From an uncultured bacterium (GTDB lineage Bacteria > Bacillota > Clostridia > Christensenellales > QALW01), in contig CAJMLN010000026.1 in NCBI GenBank assembly GCA_905214315.1, forward strand, positions 1-24,152: DNA of 24,152 nt, in the 5' to 3' direction. Of this stretch, positions 15,880 to 23,103 are shown in pieces (within the stretch, counting starts at the first letter, position 1; every line of letters begins with the position of its first letter). The position numbers and the translations under genes are program-made. The notes under the pieces were generated by a model. That model saw nothing but the letters and a program-made list of their open reading frames with translations, had not been told where the DNA came from and ran no database searches.

Positions 15880-16028
15880 ATATAAGAAAGAGGGAAAGAA
15901 AATAGGAAAACAAGTGTTTGGATATGCGTGAGCGTTCTTTAGGCTGCTGTGAAACTTTTCGAAAATACCGCAATGGTGAGAGTACGCCTTTCCCCGCAGG
16001 ACGAGGATAACAGCAGAAAAAGCAGATA

Positions 16029-16289
16029 TTGCAGAAACATCTGGACAAAGCTATTTACGGATACCGAAAATACCAGTCAGCTAAAAAAAGAGGGGATGCT
16101 ATTAACCGCAAAACTATGTTAAAGCTGATAGAAAAGCTTAATCTGGGAGGGAAACAGAGCAGGAACGGAATCATTCTTGCAAAAATGAGGTTGATCATGA
16201 GCCAAAAATCTTTAAATTCAAATGGAAGGAGTCCAGTGCAATACCGAACTCCTTCGCAAGCCAGTTGTTTTTGTCTATCGCTTTCATAG
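16029..16289 (+). pseudogene. Internally deleted IS3-family OrfB transposase fragment
   Basis: One frame reads IYGYRKYQ then INRKTMLKLIEKLNL, matching the N-terminal segment of IS3-family OrfB (compare YGYRRI... and INHKTVLRLMKELGL). It reaches SPVQYRTPSQAS, which matches the C-terminal end of such transposases (SPVEYRT-like). About 200 residues between these segments, carrying the DDE catalytic acids, are missing. The frame still opens at 16029 only with a TTG, and no ribosome binding site is evident. It is not expected to make a working protein. Confidence 0.55.
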
Positions 16290-16392
16290 CGGAAATATTT
16301 TCATCTCCGTCCTGAAGCCGCCGCCCTTTCCCAGCGAGATGCGTGTATATGTTTTTTTAATGTTAGCCTATATCTCCCGCAGGGTTCCAAAT

Positions 16393-17190
16393 TTATTTTT
16401 TACCTAGTGCCCGGTTTCTTTCAAAACCGGCCTTTACCGCAGAGATCGCCGCGGCGCGCAGACCTCCTGCCTCCAGGGCGCTTACGCCCTCAATCGTACT
16501 GCCCGCCGGCGAGCAGACCGCATCCTTCAGTGCTCCCGGATGCTGCCCCGTTTCCAGAAGCATTGCCGCGGCGCCGGCCATCGTCTGGGCGGCATAGATA
16601 AGGGCCTTTTCCCGGGAAAGGCCGCAGGCTACCGCGCCGTCGGCCAGGGCTTCGGCAAACAGATACATATACGCCGGGCCGCAGCCGGAGACTGCACAGC
16701 CCGCGTCTATCAGATTTTCCGCCAGAGCATCCAGCCGTCCGGCAAAGCGCATGTCGCTGAGGAAAGAATCCAGCACGGAGGCGGAAACCTGCTCATTGCA
16801 GCAATACAGCACCATGCCCTGCCCCAGGGCTACCGGCGTATTGGGCATAATGCGGATTACCGGCAGAGAAACGCCGGCCAGCTCCTGAACCGTCTGTATT
16901 TCCACACCCGCGGCCATGGAAATCAGCAGCGGCTTATGCTCCCCTAAAAGCGGCGCCAGGGCTCTCAAAACAAGGGGCAGCATCTGCGGCTTTACCCCCA
17001 GAAAAATCCTCTCGCACTGCCGTACCGCCTCTTCGTTGCTGCCGCTGCGCGCGCCCAGCTCCTTTGCCAGAGCCTCCGCCTTTTCAGGCAAAAAATCCGC
17101 CAGGAGCACGTCCTTTGCCTCCACTGCCTTTACCAACGCCCTTGCCAGGGCCGAGCCCATATTTCCCGTACCGATAAACCCGTATTTCAT
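16393..17190 (-). CDS. proC: Pyrroline-5-carboxylate reductase
   Basis: 265 residues, the normal family length. ProC reduces pyrroline-5-carboxylate to proline with NAD(P)H, the last step of proline synthesis. The Rossmann motif GFIGTGNMG lies at 4-12, and the dinucleotide-domain segments GVKPQ and RIMPNTPVALGQG follow. The C-terminal dimer and active-site region has SGCGPAYMYLFAEALADGAV and SPAGSTIEGVSALE. AAGGAG lies about 8 nt before the ATG. It follows proA by 33 nt and ends the proBAC operon. No convincing terminator is visible downstream before the IS remnant. Confidence 0.97.
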   Translation of the reverse strand: MKYGFIGTGNMGSALARALVKAVEAKDVLLADFLPEKAEALAKELGARSGSNEEAVRQCERIFLGVKPQMLPLVLRALAPLLGEHKPLLISMAAGVEIQTVQELAGVSLPVIRIMPNTPVALGQGMVLYCCNEQVSASVLDSFLSDMRFAGRLDALAENLIDAGCAVSGCGPAYMYLFAEALADGAVACGLSREKALIYAAQTMAGAAAMLLETGQHPGALKDAVCSPAGSTIEGVSALEAGGLRAAAISAVKAGFERNRALGKK

Positions 17191-17223
17191 AAAAATCTCC
17201 TTATACAGCTGTAAAATTATGCC

Positions 17224-18474
17224 TCAGCGGATATGCCCGCTGCCGCATATCACATATTTATAGGTGGTCAGCTCGCGCAGCCCCATCGGACCGCGGGCAT
17301 GCAGCTTTTGGGTGGAAATTCCCATTTCGCAGCCCAGGCCGAACTCCCCGCCGTCGGTAAAGCGGGTGGATGCGTTCACATACACCGCGGCGCTGTCCAC
17401 CGTTTTGATAAAAAAGTCCTTCGCGCTCTCACTTCGGGTAACGATTGCATCGCTGTGCCCGGTGGAATGGGCGCTGATATGCGCCGCCGCCTCCTGTACG
17501 TTTTCAACCACCTTTACCGCCAGGATATAATCCAGAAATTCGGTGTCAAAATCTCCTTCCTCTGCAGGAGTGCCCTCGATAAACGCCGCGGCGGAAGCAT
17601 CCAGGCGCAGCTCCACCGGCGGCAGATTTTTTTCCTTCCGCCTGGTAACCAGCGCATCATAGACCATCGGCAGAAACTGCGCGGCCGCCGCGCGATCCAC
17701 CAGCAGGACCTCCTCGGCGTTGCATACGCTGGGACGGCTGGTTTTGGCGTTTTCCACAATCCTCTGCGCCATGGCCAGATCGGCCGTAGCCTCCACATAC
17801 ACATGGCAGATGCCGGTACCGGTGGCAATGCAGGGCACCGTGGCGTTCTCCACGCAGGCATTGATCAGTCCCGCGCCGCCGCGGGGAATCAGAAGATCCA
17901 CATACTCCCGCGCCGTCATCAGGCGCCGGGCGCTCTCGCGCGAGGTATCGGTCACCAGAGATACCGCGTCAGGCGTTACCTGCGCGCGGACAAGCCCCTC
18001 CCGAAGCGCGTCGACAATCGCTTTGGCCGAGCCGAAGGCCTCTTTGCCGCCGCGCAGCACGCACACGTTTCCGCTTTTAAGCGCCAGGGCCGCCGCGTCG
18101 CTGGTCACATTGGGGCGGCTTTCGTAGATGATCGCCACCACGCCCATCGGCACGGCAATTTTTGAAATCTCCAGTCCGTCGGCACGGGTAAAGGATTCCA
18201 ACACCCGTCCTACCGGATCCGGCAGAGCCGCCACGGCGCGGATGCCGTCGGCCATGGCGCGAACGCGCTCCTCATTCAAGCGCAGCCGATCCAGCATGAC
18301 ATCGGAAATAACGCCCTGCGCTTTTTCCATGTCCGTCCGGTTGGCCTCTAAAATTTTTGACGTATACTCCTCCAGCGCCGCAGCCATGGCAAGCAGCGCC
18401 TCATTCTTCTGCTGCGTATCAAGGCAGGCAACGGCTGTTTTCGCGGCCTTGGCGGCCTTTAAAAGCTCAAGCAT
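17224..18474 (-). CDS. proA: Gamma-glutamyl phosphate reductase
   Basis: 416 residues. ProA reduces gamma-glutamyl phosphate to glutamate-5-semialdehyde with NADPH. The aldehyde-dehydrogenase-type fold is shown by VAIIYESRPNVTSDAAALALKSGN and VLRGGKEA. The catalytic cysteine is Cys251 in SVCNAEE, and the C-terminus has RFTDGGEFGLGCEMGIST and RGPMGLRELTTYKY. The ATG at 18472-18474 follows GGGGGA and overlaps the proB stop codon by 8 nt. An in-frame extension of 35 residues upstream lies inside proB and is not ProA-like. Confidence 0.97.
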   Translation of the reverse strand: MLELLKAAKAAKTAVACLDTQQKNEALLAMAAALEEYTSKILEANRTDMEKAQGVISDVMLDRLRLNEERVRAMADGIRAVAALPDPVGRVLESFTRADGLEISKIAVPMGVVAIIYESRPNVTSDAAALALKSGNVCVLRGGKEAFGSAKAIVDALREGLVRAQVTPDAVSLVTDTSRESARRLMTAREYVDLLIPRGGAGLINACVENATVPCIATGTGICHVYVEATADLAMAQRIVENAKTSRPSVCNAEEVLLVDRAAAAQFLPMVYDALVTRRKEKNLPPVELRLDASAAAFIEGTPAEEGDFDTEFLDYILAVKVVENVQEAAAHISAHSTGHSDAIVTRSESAKDFFIKTVDSAAVYVNASTRFTDGGEFGLGCEMGISTQKLHARGPMGLRELTTYKYVICGSGHIR

Positions 18475-19240
18475 GATATTCCCCCGTAAATTTTGTTCCG
18501 ACGGGCTTTCCGTCTGTAATATCATAAAGGTGCAAAGGATCGGCCCCGTTGGCAATAACCATATCGCACCCGCAGGCAAGACAGATCTTGGCCGCGTTCA
18601 GCTTGGTAACCATACCGCCGGTGCCTAAGTCCGAGCCGTTGCCTCCTGCAAGGGAGAGGATATGCTCATCCAGCCGGGTAACGAGCGGAATCAGCTCCGC
18701 GGCCGGATCCTTATGCGGGTCAGCCGTATAGAGGCCGTCGATATCCGAAAGCAATACCAAAAGCTGCGCGTTGACGCTTTTGGCCACAATGGCCGCCAGC
18801 GTATCATTATCGCCGATAACGATCTCCTCCGTCGCCAGCGTGTCGTTTTCATTGATGATCGGCAGCACGCCCAGCTCCAAAAGGCGGGTAATCGTATTGC
18901 TGAAATTCCGGTGCCGCGCCTCGTTTTCGATATCGGCACCGGTAATTAACAGCTGGGCCACGGTATGGTTATATTCGCCGAACAGCTTATCGTAGGTATA
19001 CATCAGCTCGCATTGTCCCACAGCCGCGGCAGCCTGCTTGGTGGGAATATCCTTCGGGCGGCACGGCAATCCCAGCTTGCCTACCCCCATTCCAATAGCG
19101 CCCGAGGAAACCAGAATGATTTCGTTCCCCGCGTTTTTGATATCGCTGATGACCCTGCAAAGCTCCTCTACACGGCGGATATGCAAATGCCCCGAGGCAT
19201 ATGCCAGCGTGCTGGTGCCTATTTTGATAACGATGCGCAT
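18467..19240 (-). CDS. proB: Glutamate 5-kinase, short form without PUA domain
   Basis: 257 residues. ProB phosphorylates glutamate with ATP, the committed step of proline synthesis and the usual point of proline feedback. The amino-acid-kinase motifs are present: KIGTSTL (6-12), SSGAIGMG, the INENDT and GDNDTLAA substrate segments, and GTGGMVTKLNAA. It ends where the kinase domain ends, so the roughly 100-residue PUA domain of the 367-aa E. coli type is absent, as in many other bacteria. AGGAG lies about 7 nt before the ATG, and its stop overlaps proA. Confidence 0.96.
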   Translation of the reverse strand: MRIVIKIGTSTLAYASGHLHIRRVEELCRVISDIKNAGNEIILVSSGAIGMGVGKLGLPCRPKDIPTKQAAAAVGQCELMYTYDKLFGEYNHTVAQLLITGADIENEARHRNFSNTITRLLELGVLPIINENDTLATEEIVIGDNDTLAAIVAKSVNAQLLVLLSDIDGLYTADPHKDPAAELIPLVTRLDEHILSLAGGNGSDLGTGGMVTKLNAAKICLACGCDMVIANGADPLHLYDITDGKPVGTKFTGEYHA

Positions 19241-19273
19241 AGCTTACTCCTGTTTATATATTTAGTATCTTTT

Positions 19274-19302
19274 ATTATACACGCTAAACGCCGAAAAAGA
19301 AA
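19274..19302 (-). promoter_or_regulatory. Possible SigA promoter of proBAC
   Basis: A perfect TATAAT on the minus strand (19274-19279) lies 33 nt before the proB ATG. The -35 at 17-nt spacing is weak (TTTCTT, 19297-19302). It sits in the 69-nt gap after yunB. Confidence 0.5.
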
Positions 19303-19309
19303 GCGTTTT

Positions 19310-19936
19310 TTACGGAATCAGATCCCAAGAAATGCGATCCGTCTGCAGATAATAATGCGGTACCGTACCCACAATGATGCCCTCAAAGATCGCCACGCTG
19401 TTTTCCACCGAAAACGTATTGCTCTTAGAGGAAAGAAAAACTGAAATGTTCACCGCCAGCACTAAAATAATGCTGTGCTTGGTCTGGTTGATGCCGGCGG
19501 ATTCAAAGGTGCTTTTGTAATCGTTGGTCACATTGCCGCTCAAGGCCACATTTACCTTGATTCGCGGCCCGCTGCCCGCAAAAAGATCTACCCCCAGTGC
19601 ACTGCCCAGTGGAAGGGAAACGCCGATGGAGCACATATCGTCCAGCCGGGCCTGCACTGCCTGGCACGCCGCTGCCGCCAGCTGGTTCAGCACCAGGGAG
19701 TTGGCCTGCAGATACAAAACAGAGCTGTCGGTCACATACTCTACCAAATCGCCCGAAAGCACCGTGGCCATCAATGCGGAATTGATGCATTCATTCATAA
19801 TTAAATTCACCCGCGCCGTAATGATCGCCCGGGCGTTGGTCAGCAGCTGCTGCTCGATATTCTGAATAAAAAACACCGAAAGACATACAATGACCAGTAA
19901 AGCAGCGGCAATAATCCATAAAATTCTTTTTTTCAT
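19310..19936 (-). CDS. yunB: Sporulation protein YunB
   Basis: 208 residues: an N-terminal membrane segment (about 5-25) and an extracytoplasmic part. It carries the YunB pattern VEYVTD then YLQANSLVLNQLA, the ISVPLGS-like segment GVSLPLGSALG (105-115), SGPRIKVNVALSG, and the highly conserved AGINQTKH (147-154), with IIVGTVPHYY near the end. In Bacillus the gene is expressed in the mother cell under SigE and is needed for normal spores; its molecular role is not known. The start at 19934-19936 follows AGGTGA. A Met six codons upstream overlaps the predicted -10. Its presence supports a spore-forming ancestry. The B. subtilis protein is about 254 aa, so this copy is somewhat shorter. Confidence 0.88.
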   Translation of the reverse strand: MKKRILWIIAAALLVIVCLSVFFIQNIEQQLLTNARAIITARVNLIMNECINSALMATVLSGDLVEYVTDSSVLYLQANSLVLNQLAAAACQAVQARLDDMCSIGVSLPLGSALGVDLFAGSGPRIKVNVALSGNVTNDYKSTFESAGINQTKHSIILVLAVNISVFLSSKSNTFSVENSVAIFEGIIVGTVPHYYLQTDRISWDLIP

Positions 19937-19952
19937 ACAATTCACCTGCTTC

Positions 19953-19981
19953 ATTCTATGGCATATGCTGTAAAAACATGC
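19953..19981 (-). promoter_or_regulatory. Candidate SigE promoter of yunB
   Basis: On the minus strand, GCATGTT (19975-19981) and CATAGAAT (19953-19960) are separated by 14 nt. Each differs by one base from my recollection of the SigE consensus (KMATATT and CATACANT). The leader would be only about 10 nt, which is tight for the AGGTGA site (19942-19947). Confidence 0.45.
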
Positions 19982-20085
19982 GACAGAGAATAAGAAAACA
20001 GCTCCTTTTGGCGAATACAAAAAAAGACGGTAAATGCGCATTGGAGGTATAAAAAGCAAAAACGGCAGTACAAAAATATTTCAAG

Positions 20086-20114
20086 TTGAAAAAATACTTT
20101 TCTTTTGCTATAAT
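20086..20114 (+). promoter_or_regulatory. SigA promoter of the class A PBP gene
   Basis: TTGAAA (20086-20091) and a perfect TATAAT (20109-20114) are separated by 17 nt, about 30 nt before the ATG. It lies downstream of an earlier in-frame ATG at 20034, ruling out that start. Confidence 0.85.
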
Positions 20115-20144
20115 AGAAATATAAAAAAGGAGGATGCCGCAATT

Positions 20145-23090
20145 ATGCCGGATAAAAGAAACCAAACCAATGATCGCACAGCGGCTTCCAATTTGGAGGT
20201 TACTCCGGTAACGCCCCGCAGCGCGGCCGCGGACCGGAAGAATAAAAGCACACCCGAAAACCGGGCCGCACAACACAGACCCATCCCCGAGCTTACCGTA
20301 GAACCTGTTGTGCCGCGCGGCAAACAGACACAATCAGCCCGCCCCACGGGAGCAAGGCCGGCTTCGCCGCGCCCTCAGGCGCCCGAGCGTCCTGCCCGCC
20401 AGAGCGAGCGCGCATACAAAAGCACGACCCGCCCTGCACAAAGCTCCCCGGAAGGCTCCGTCCAACATACCCGGCCATCCGAGCGTACCGTTCGGCAGAA
20501 CGAACCTATTCATTCATCCAAACGGCCGTTAGAGGACACCCGGCGCCTGGAGGCGGTATCACCACGCGCGGGTACACAGCGCAGCGCGGCCCCAGGGCCG
20601 GCGCGCTCCAGAGCACGGCAGATTGAAGATGCGTCCGGCAATCTCTACCGACCGGAGGATCCCAAAAAAGCCCAAAAGGAACAGCAGCAGGCGCAGCGGC
20701 AAAAGGAAATGCTGGAGCGCCGGCAACGGATTGACGAAGAAATGTCCCTTTTCACCCAAAGCGATAAACAAAAAAACTATTGGGTAAACCTTTTGCTGGT
20801 AACGGCAAAAATGGCGCTGATCTGTATTTTGATCGTAGGCGTCAGCGGCATCGGCTTTGTATTGGGCATGGCAAAATCATATCTGGAATCCGTGCCGGAA
20901 TTGGACTTTGCTCTGGTTGCCGAGCAGGATCAGGCCACGGTGCTCTATGATGTAAACAACGAAATTCTTGGAAATTACTACAGTCTGGAAAACAGAGAAT
21001 GGGCAGAGCTTGCGGATATCCCCGTAAACCTGCAAAACGCGGTGATTGCCATTGAAGACGTGCGCTTCCGCCGCCATATGGGCATCGACTTTAAGCGCAT
21101 TCTGGCTTCGGTAATCTCCAACCTCTCCAGCGGCTCGCTTCAGGGCGGCTCTACCATTACCCAGCAGCTGATCAAAAACACCATGCTCTCCTTTGAGCAG
21201 ACCTATAAGCGAAAGATCCAGGAGGCTTCTCTGGCGCTGGAGCTGGAGAAAAACTACAGCAAGGATGAAATTTTGGAGGCCTATTTAAACACCATTTATA
21301 TGGGCGGTTCCTGCTATGGCGTAAAAACTGCCGCAATGGATTATTTCGGCAAGGAGCTTTCGGAGCTTTCCCTGCGGGAGTGCGCCACCCTGGCAGGAAT
21401 GATCCAGAATCCCTCCCGCTACAATCCCAGAAGCAATTATTTTTCCCGCAACAATCCGGATCGCACGGACAACCGTACCAATCTGGTTCTGTATGAAATG
21501 TATGAAAACGGCCTGATCGGCCTGGAGGACTATGAAGCCGCCCGCGCCGACACCATTACCGTTCTGGAGGACTCTCCCTATTCGGCCCAAACAGGGATGA
21601 TCTATTTTACCGACTATGTAATTGACAGTGTTGTAGATGAGCTGCTGGAAATTCGGGGGCTGGAGGACAACGCCCAGAACCGCAGCAGCATACGAACAGA
21701 AATCCGCACCGAGGGCTACCATATTTACACCACGCTGGACGCGCAGAAGCAGCAAGCCGCCGAGGAAGCTGTGTATTCCTTCACCGGATATCCAAGTATG
21801 CGCTATTCCTCCGACACCTATACCATTGCCGGACGCAATCCCGACGGCACGGTTATTCGTCTTACCCAGCCCCAGGCCGCGGTAGCAGTAATGGATTACC
21901 GCAACGGGTATATTACTGCGCTGATCGGTGGCAGGCAGGCGCCGGGAGGCTCCCTGGAATTCAACCGTTCGTATCAGTCCACCATGCCGGTGGGCTCCTC
22001 CATCAAGCCGCTTTCCGTCTACGGCCCCGCCATTGAAATCGGCGCCGGCCCCGGCAGCATTTATTATAACCTGCAAATGCGCATTGACGGCTGGGATTCC
22101 CCCAACGGGTACCCTTTAAACAATACCCGAACCTACAGCGGCCGCATTACCATGCGCTCTACGATGACCTCCTCCCATAACGTAACCGCTGCCCAGGCGC
22201 TGATGTACGACGTCGGCCTGGACCGCGCCTATGATACGCTGGTACAGCTGGGGGTAGACCCGGAGCATATCAGCAAAACAGGCTCCGGCCTTGCCCTGGG
22301 CAGCTCAGGCATCACACCCCTGGAGATGGCCGGCGCATTTTCCTGCATTGCCAACATGGGCATATACAACGAGCCGATCGCCTTTACCAAATTAGAGGAT
22401 AAAAACGGCAATATTATCATCGATATGCTCGCCAAGCAGGACTCGCACCGGGTCTTTTCCGAAAGCACCGCCTGGCAGCTGATTGATCTTTTGTATACCG
22501 TTGTAAACAGCGGCGCTACCCGGGCACGCGTTTCCGGCCAAACTGTTTACGGCAAAACGGGAACAAACTCCGAAATGCGCGGCGTGTTCTTCGCCGGCTT
22601 TACCGGCTACTATACCGGCACCGTGTGGATCGGCTCGGACGCCTATAAACCGCTGGTTTCCGACGCCCAGGGCGGAAAATACGCCGCCCCGCTGTTCTCC
22701 GCGGTGATGACGGCCCTGCATAAGGGCCTGCCCAATAAAGCGGCTACGGATATTCAGCCCGGTGACGTAGGCGTCTCCCGCGTTACCTACTGCGATATTT
22801 CCGGCAAGCTGGCCGGCCCGGGCTGCACCGCAACCCACACCGATTACGGCAATCCTGCCAATATGCCGACATGCGACGTGCACCGCACCGTAAAAATCTG
22901 CAACGAGAGCGGCGCGCTGGCCACAAGCGCCTGCCCGGAAGAAAACTGTTCCCAGCGCACCCTGGTGATGATTCCCGAACGCGGCGTACTCAACTATATG
23001 TATTACAACTATTACAGCACCTTCGTCCAGTATGCCGGAACGCCTACCACCAACATGAGCAGCTGTAAAATTCATACCGCCCAGGAATAA
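20145..23090 (+). CDS. Class A penicillin-binding protein (PBP1A type)
   Basis: 981 residues, long for the family. The bifunctional enzyme polymerises lipid II (GT51) and crosslinks the stem peptides. Order: a cytoplasmic Pro/Arg/Ser-rich tail (1-210, no fold visible), one membrane segment (about 213-243), then GT51. GT51 has catalytic Glu304 in IEDVRFRRHMG, QGGSTITQQL and KDEILEAYLN. The transpeptidase has S618-S-I-K621, S677-H-N679 and K804-T-G. A Cys-containing extension (about 885-981) carries two related units, CDISGKLAGPGC and CNESGALATSACPEENC. The start is set by AGGAGG 11 nt upstream and by the promoter. The next gene begins 13 nt after its stop. Confidence 0.95.
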   Translation: MPDKRNQTNDRTAASNLEVTPVTPRSAAADRKNKSTPENRAAQHRPIPELTVEPVVPRGKQTQSARPTGARPASPRPQAPERPARQSERAYKSTTRPAQSSPEGSVQHTRPSERTVRQNEPIHSSKRPLEDTRRLEAVSPRAGTQRSAAPGPARSRARQIEDASGNLYRPEDPKKAQKEQQQAQRQKEMLERRQRIDEEMSLFTQSDKQKNYWVNLLLVTAKMALICILIVGVSGIGFVLGMAKSYLESVPELDFALVAEQDQATVLYDVNNEILGNYYSLENREWAELADIPVNLQNAVIAIEDVRFRRHMGIDFKRILASVISNLSSGSLQGGSTITQQLIKNTMLSFEQTYKRKIQEASLALELEKNYSKDEILEAYLNTIYMGGSCYGVKTAAMDYFGKELSELSLRECATLAGMIQNPSRYNPRSNYFSRNNPDRTDNRTNLVLYEMYENGLIGLEDYEAARADTITVLEDSPYSAQTGMIYFTDYVIDSVVDELLEIRGLEDNAQNRSSIRTEIRTEGYHIYTTLDAQKQQAAEEAVYSFTGYPSMRYSSDTYTIAGRNPDGTVIRLTQPQAAVAVMDYRNGYITALIGGRQAPGGSLEFNRSYQSTMPVGSSIKPLSVYGPAIEIGAGPGSIYYNLQMRIDGWDSPNGYPLNNTRTYSGRITMRSTMTSSHNVTAAQALMYDVGLDRAYDTLVQLGVDPEHISKTGSGLALGSSGITPLEMAGAFSCIANMGIYNEPIAFTKLEDKNGNIIIDMLAKQDSHRVFSESTAWQLIDLLYTVVNSGATRARVSGQTVYGKTGTNSEMRGVFFAGFTGYYTGTVWIGSDAYKPLVSDAQGGKYAAPLFSAVMTALHKGLPNKAATDIQPGDVGVSRVTYCDISGKLAGPGCTATHTDYGNPANMPTCDVHRTVKICNESGALATSACPEENCSQRTLVMIPERGVLNYMYYNYYSTFVQYAGTPTTNMSSCKIHTAQE

Positions 23091-23103
23091 AAAAGGAGAA
23101 GCC

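Larger units (their letters stand above)
15833..16289 (+). mobile_element. Decayed IS3-family insertion sequence remnant
   Basis: The left edge carries a sequence typical of IS3-family ends in Clostridia (TGCACCCCAAAAGTTAAAC, near 15839-15857). A broken transposase reading frame follows (see pseudogene). The right end lacks the expected inverted copy; only TTTTTGTCTA near 16270 resembles the inner part of a right end. At about 450 bp, against 1.2-1.5 kb for an intact element, and with the catalytic core missing, it is an immobile internal-deletion derivative. Bases 15880-16020 may be orfA remnants, but I cannot read a frame through them. The 570-nt gap 15823-16392 otherwise holds nothing I can support; 16290-16392 is empty. 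Confidence 0.55.

Noticed and set aside
15880..16028. Possible orfA of the IS remnant or a small RNA
   Set aside because: No continuous frame longer than a few codons matches OrfA, and no conserved RNA structure is visible.
17233..18165. 310-codon plus-strand open frame opposite proA
   Set aside because: Antisense of a clear proA with no recognisable protein features.
19280..19312. Possible plus-strand terminator hairpin (AAACGC/GCGTTT with T tail)
   Set aside because: No plus-strand gene ends there; it overlaps the proB promoter and is probably incidental.
20034..20144. Earlier in-frame ATG for the PBP (37 extra residues)
   Set aside because: It lies upstream of the TTGAAA-N17-TATAAT promoter, so it would not be in the transcript; AGGAGG precedes the ATG at 20145.
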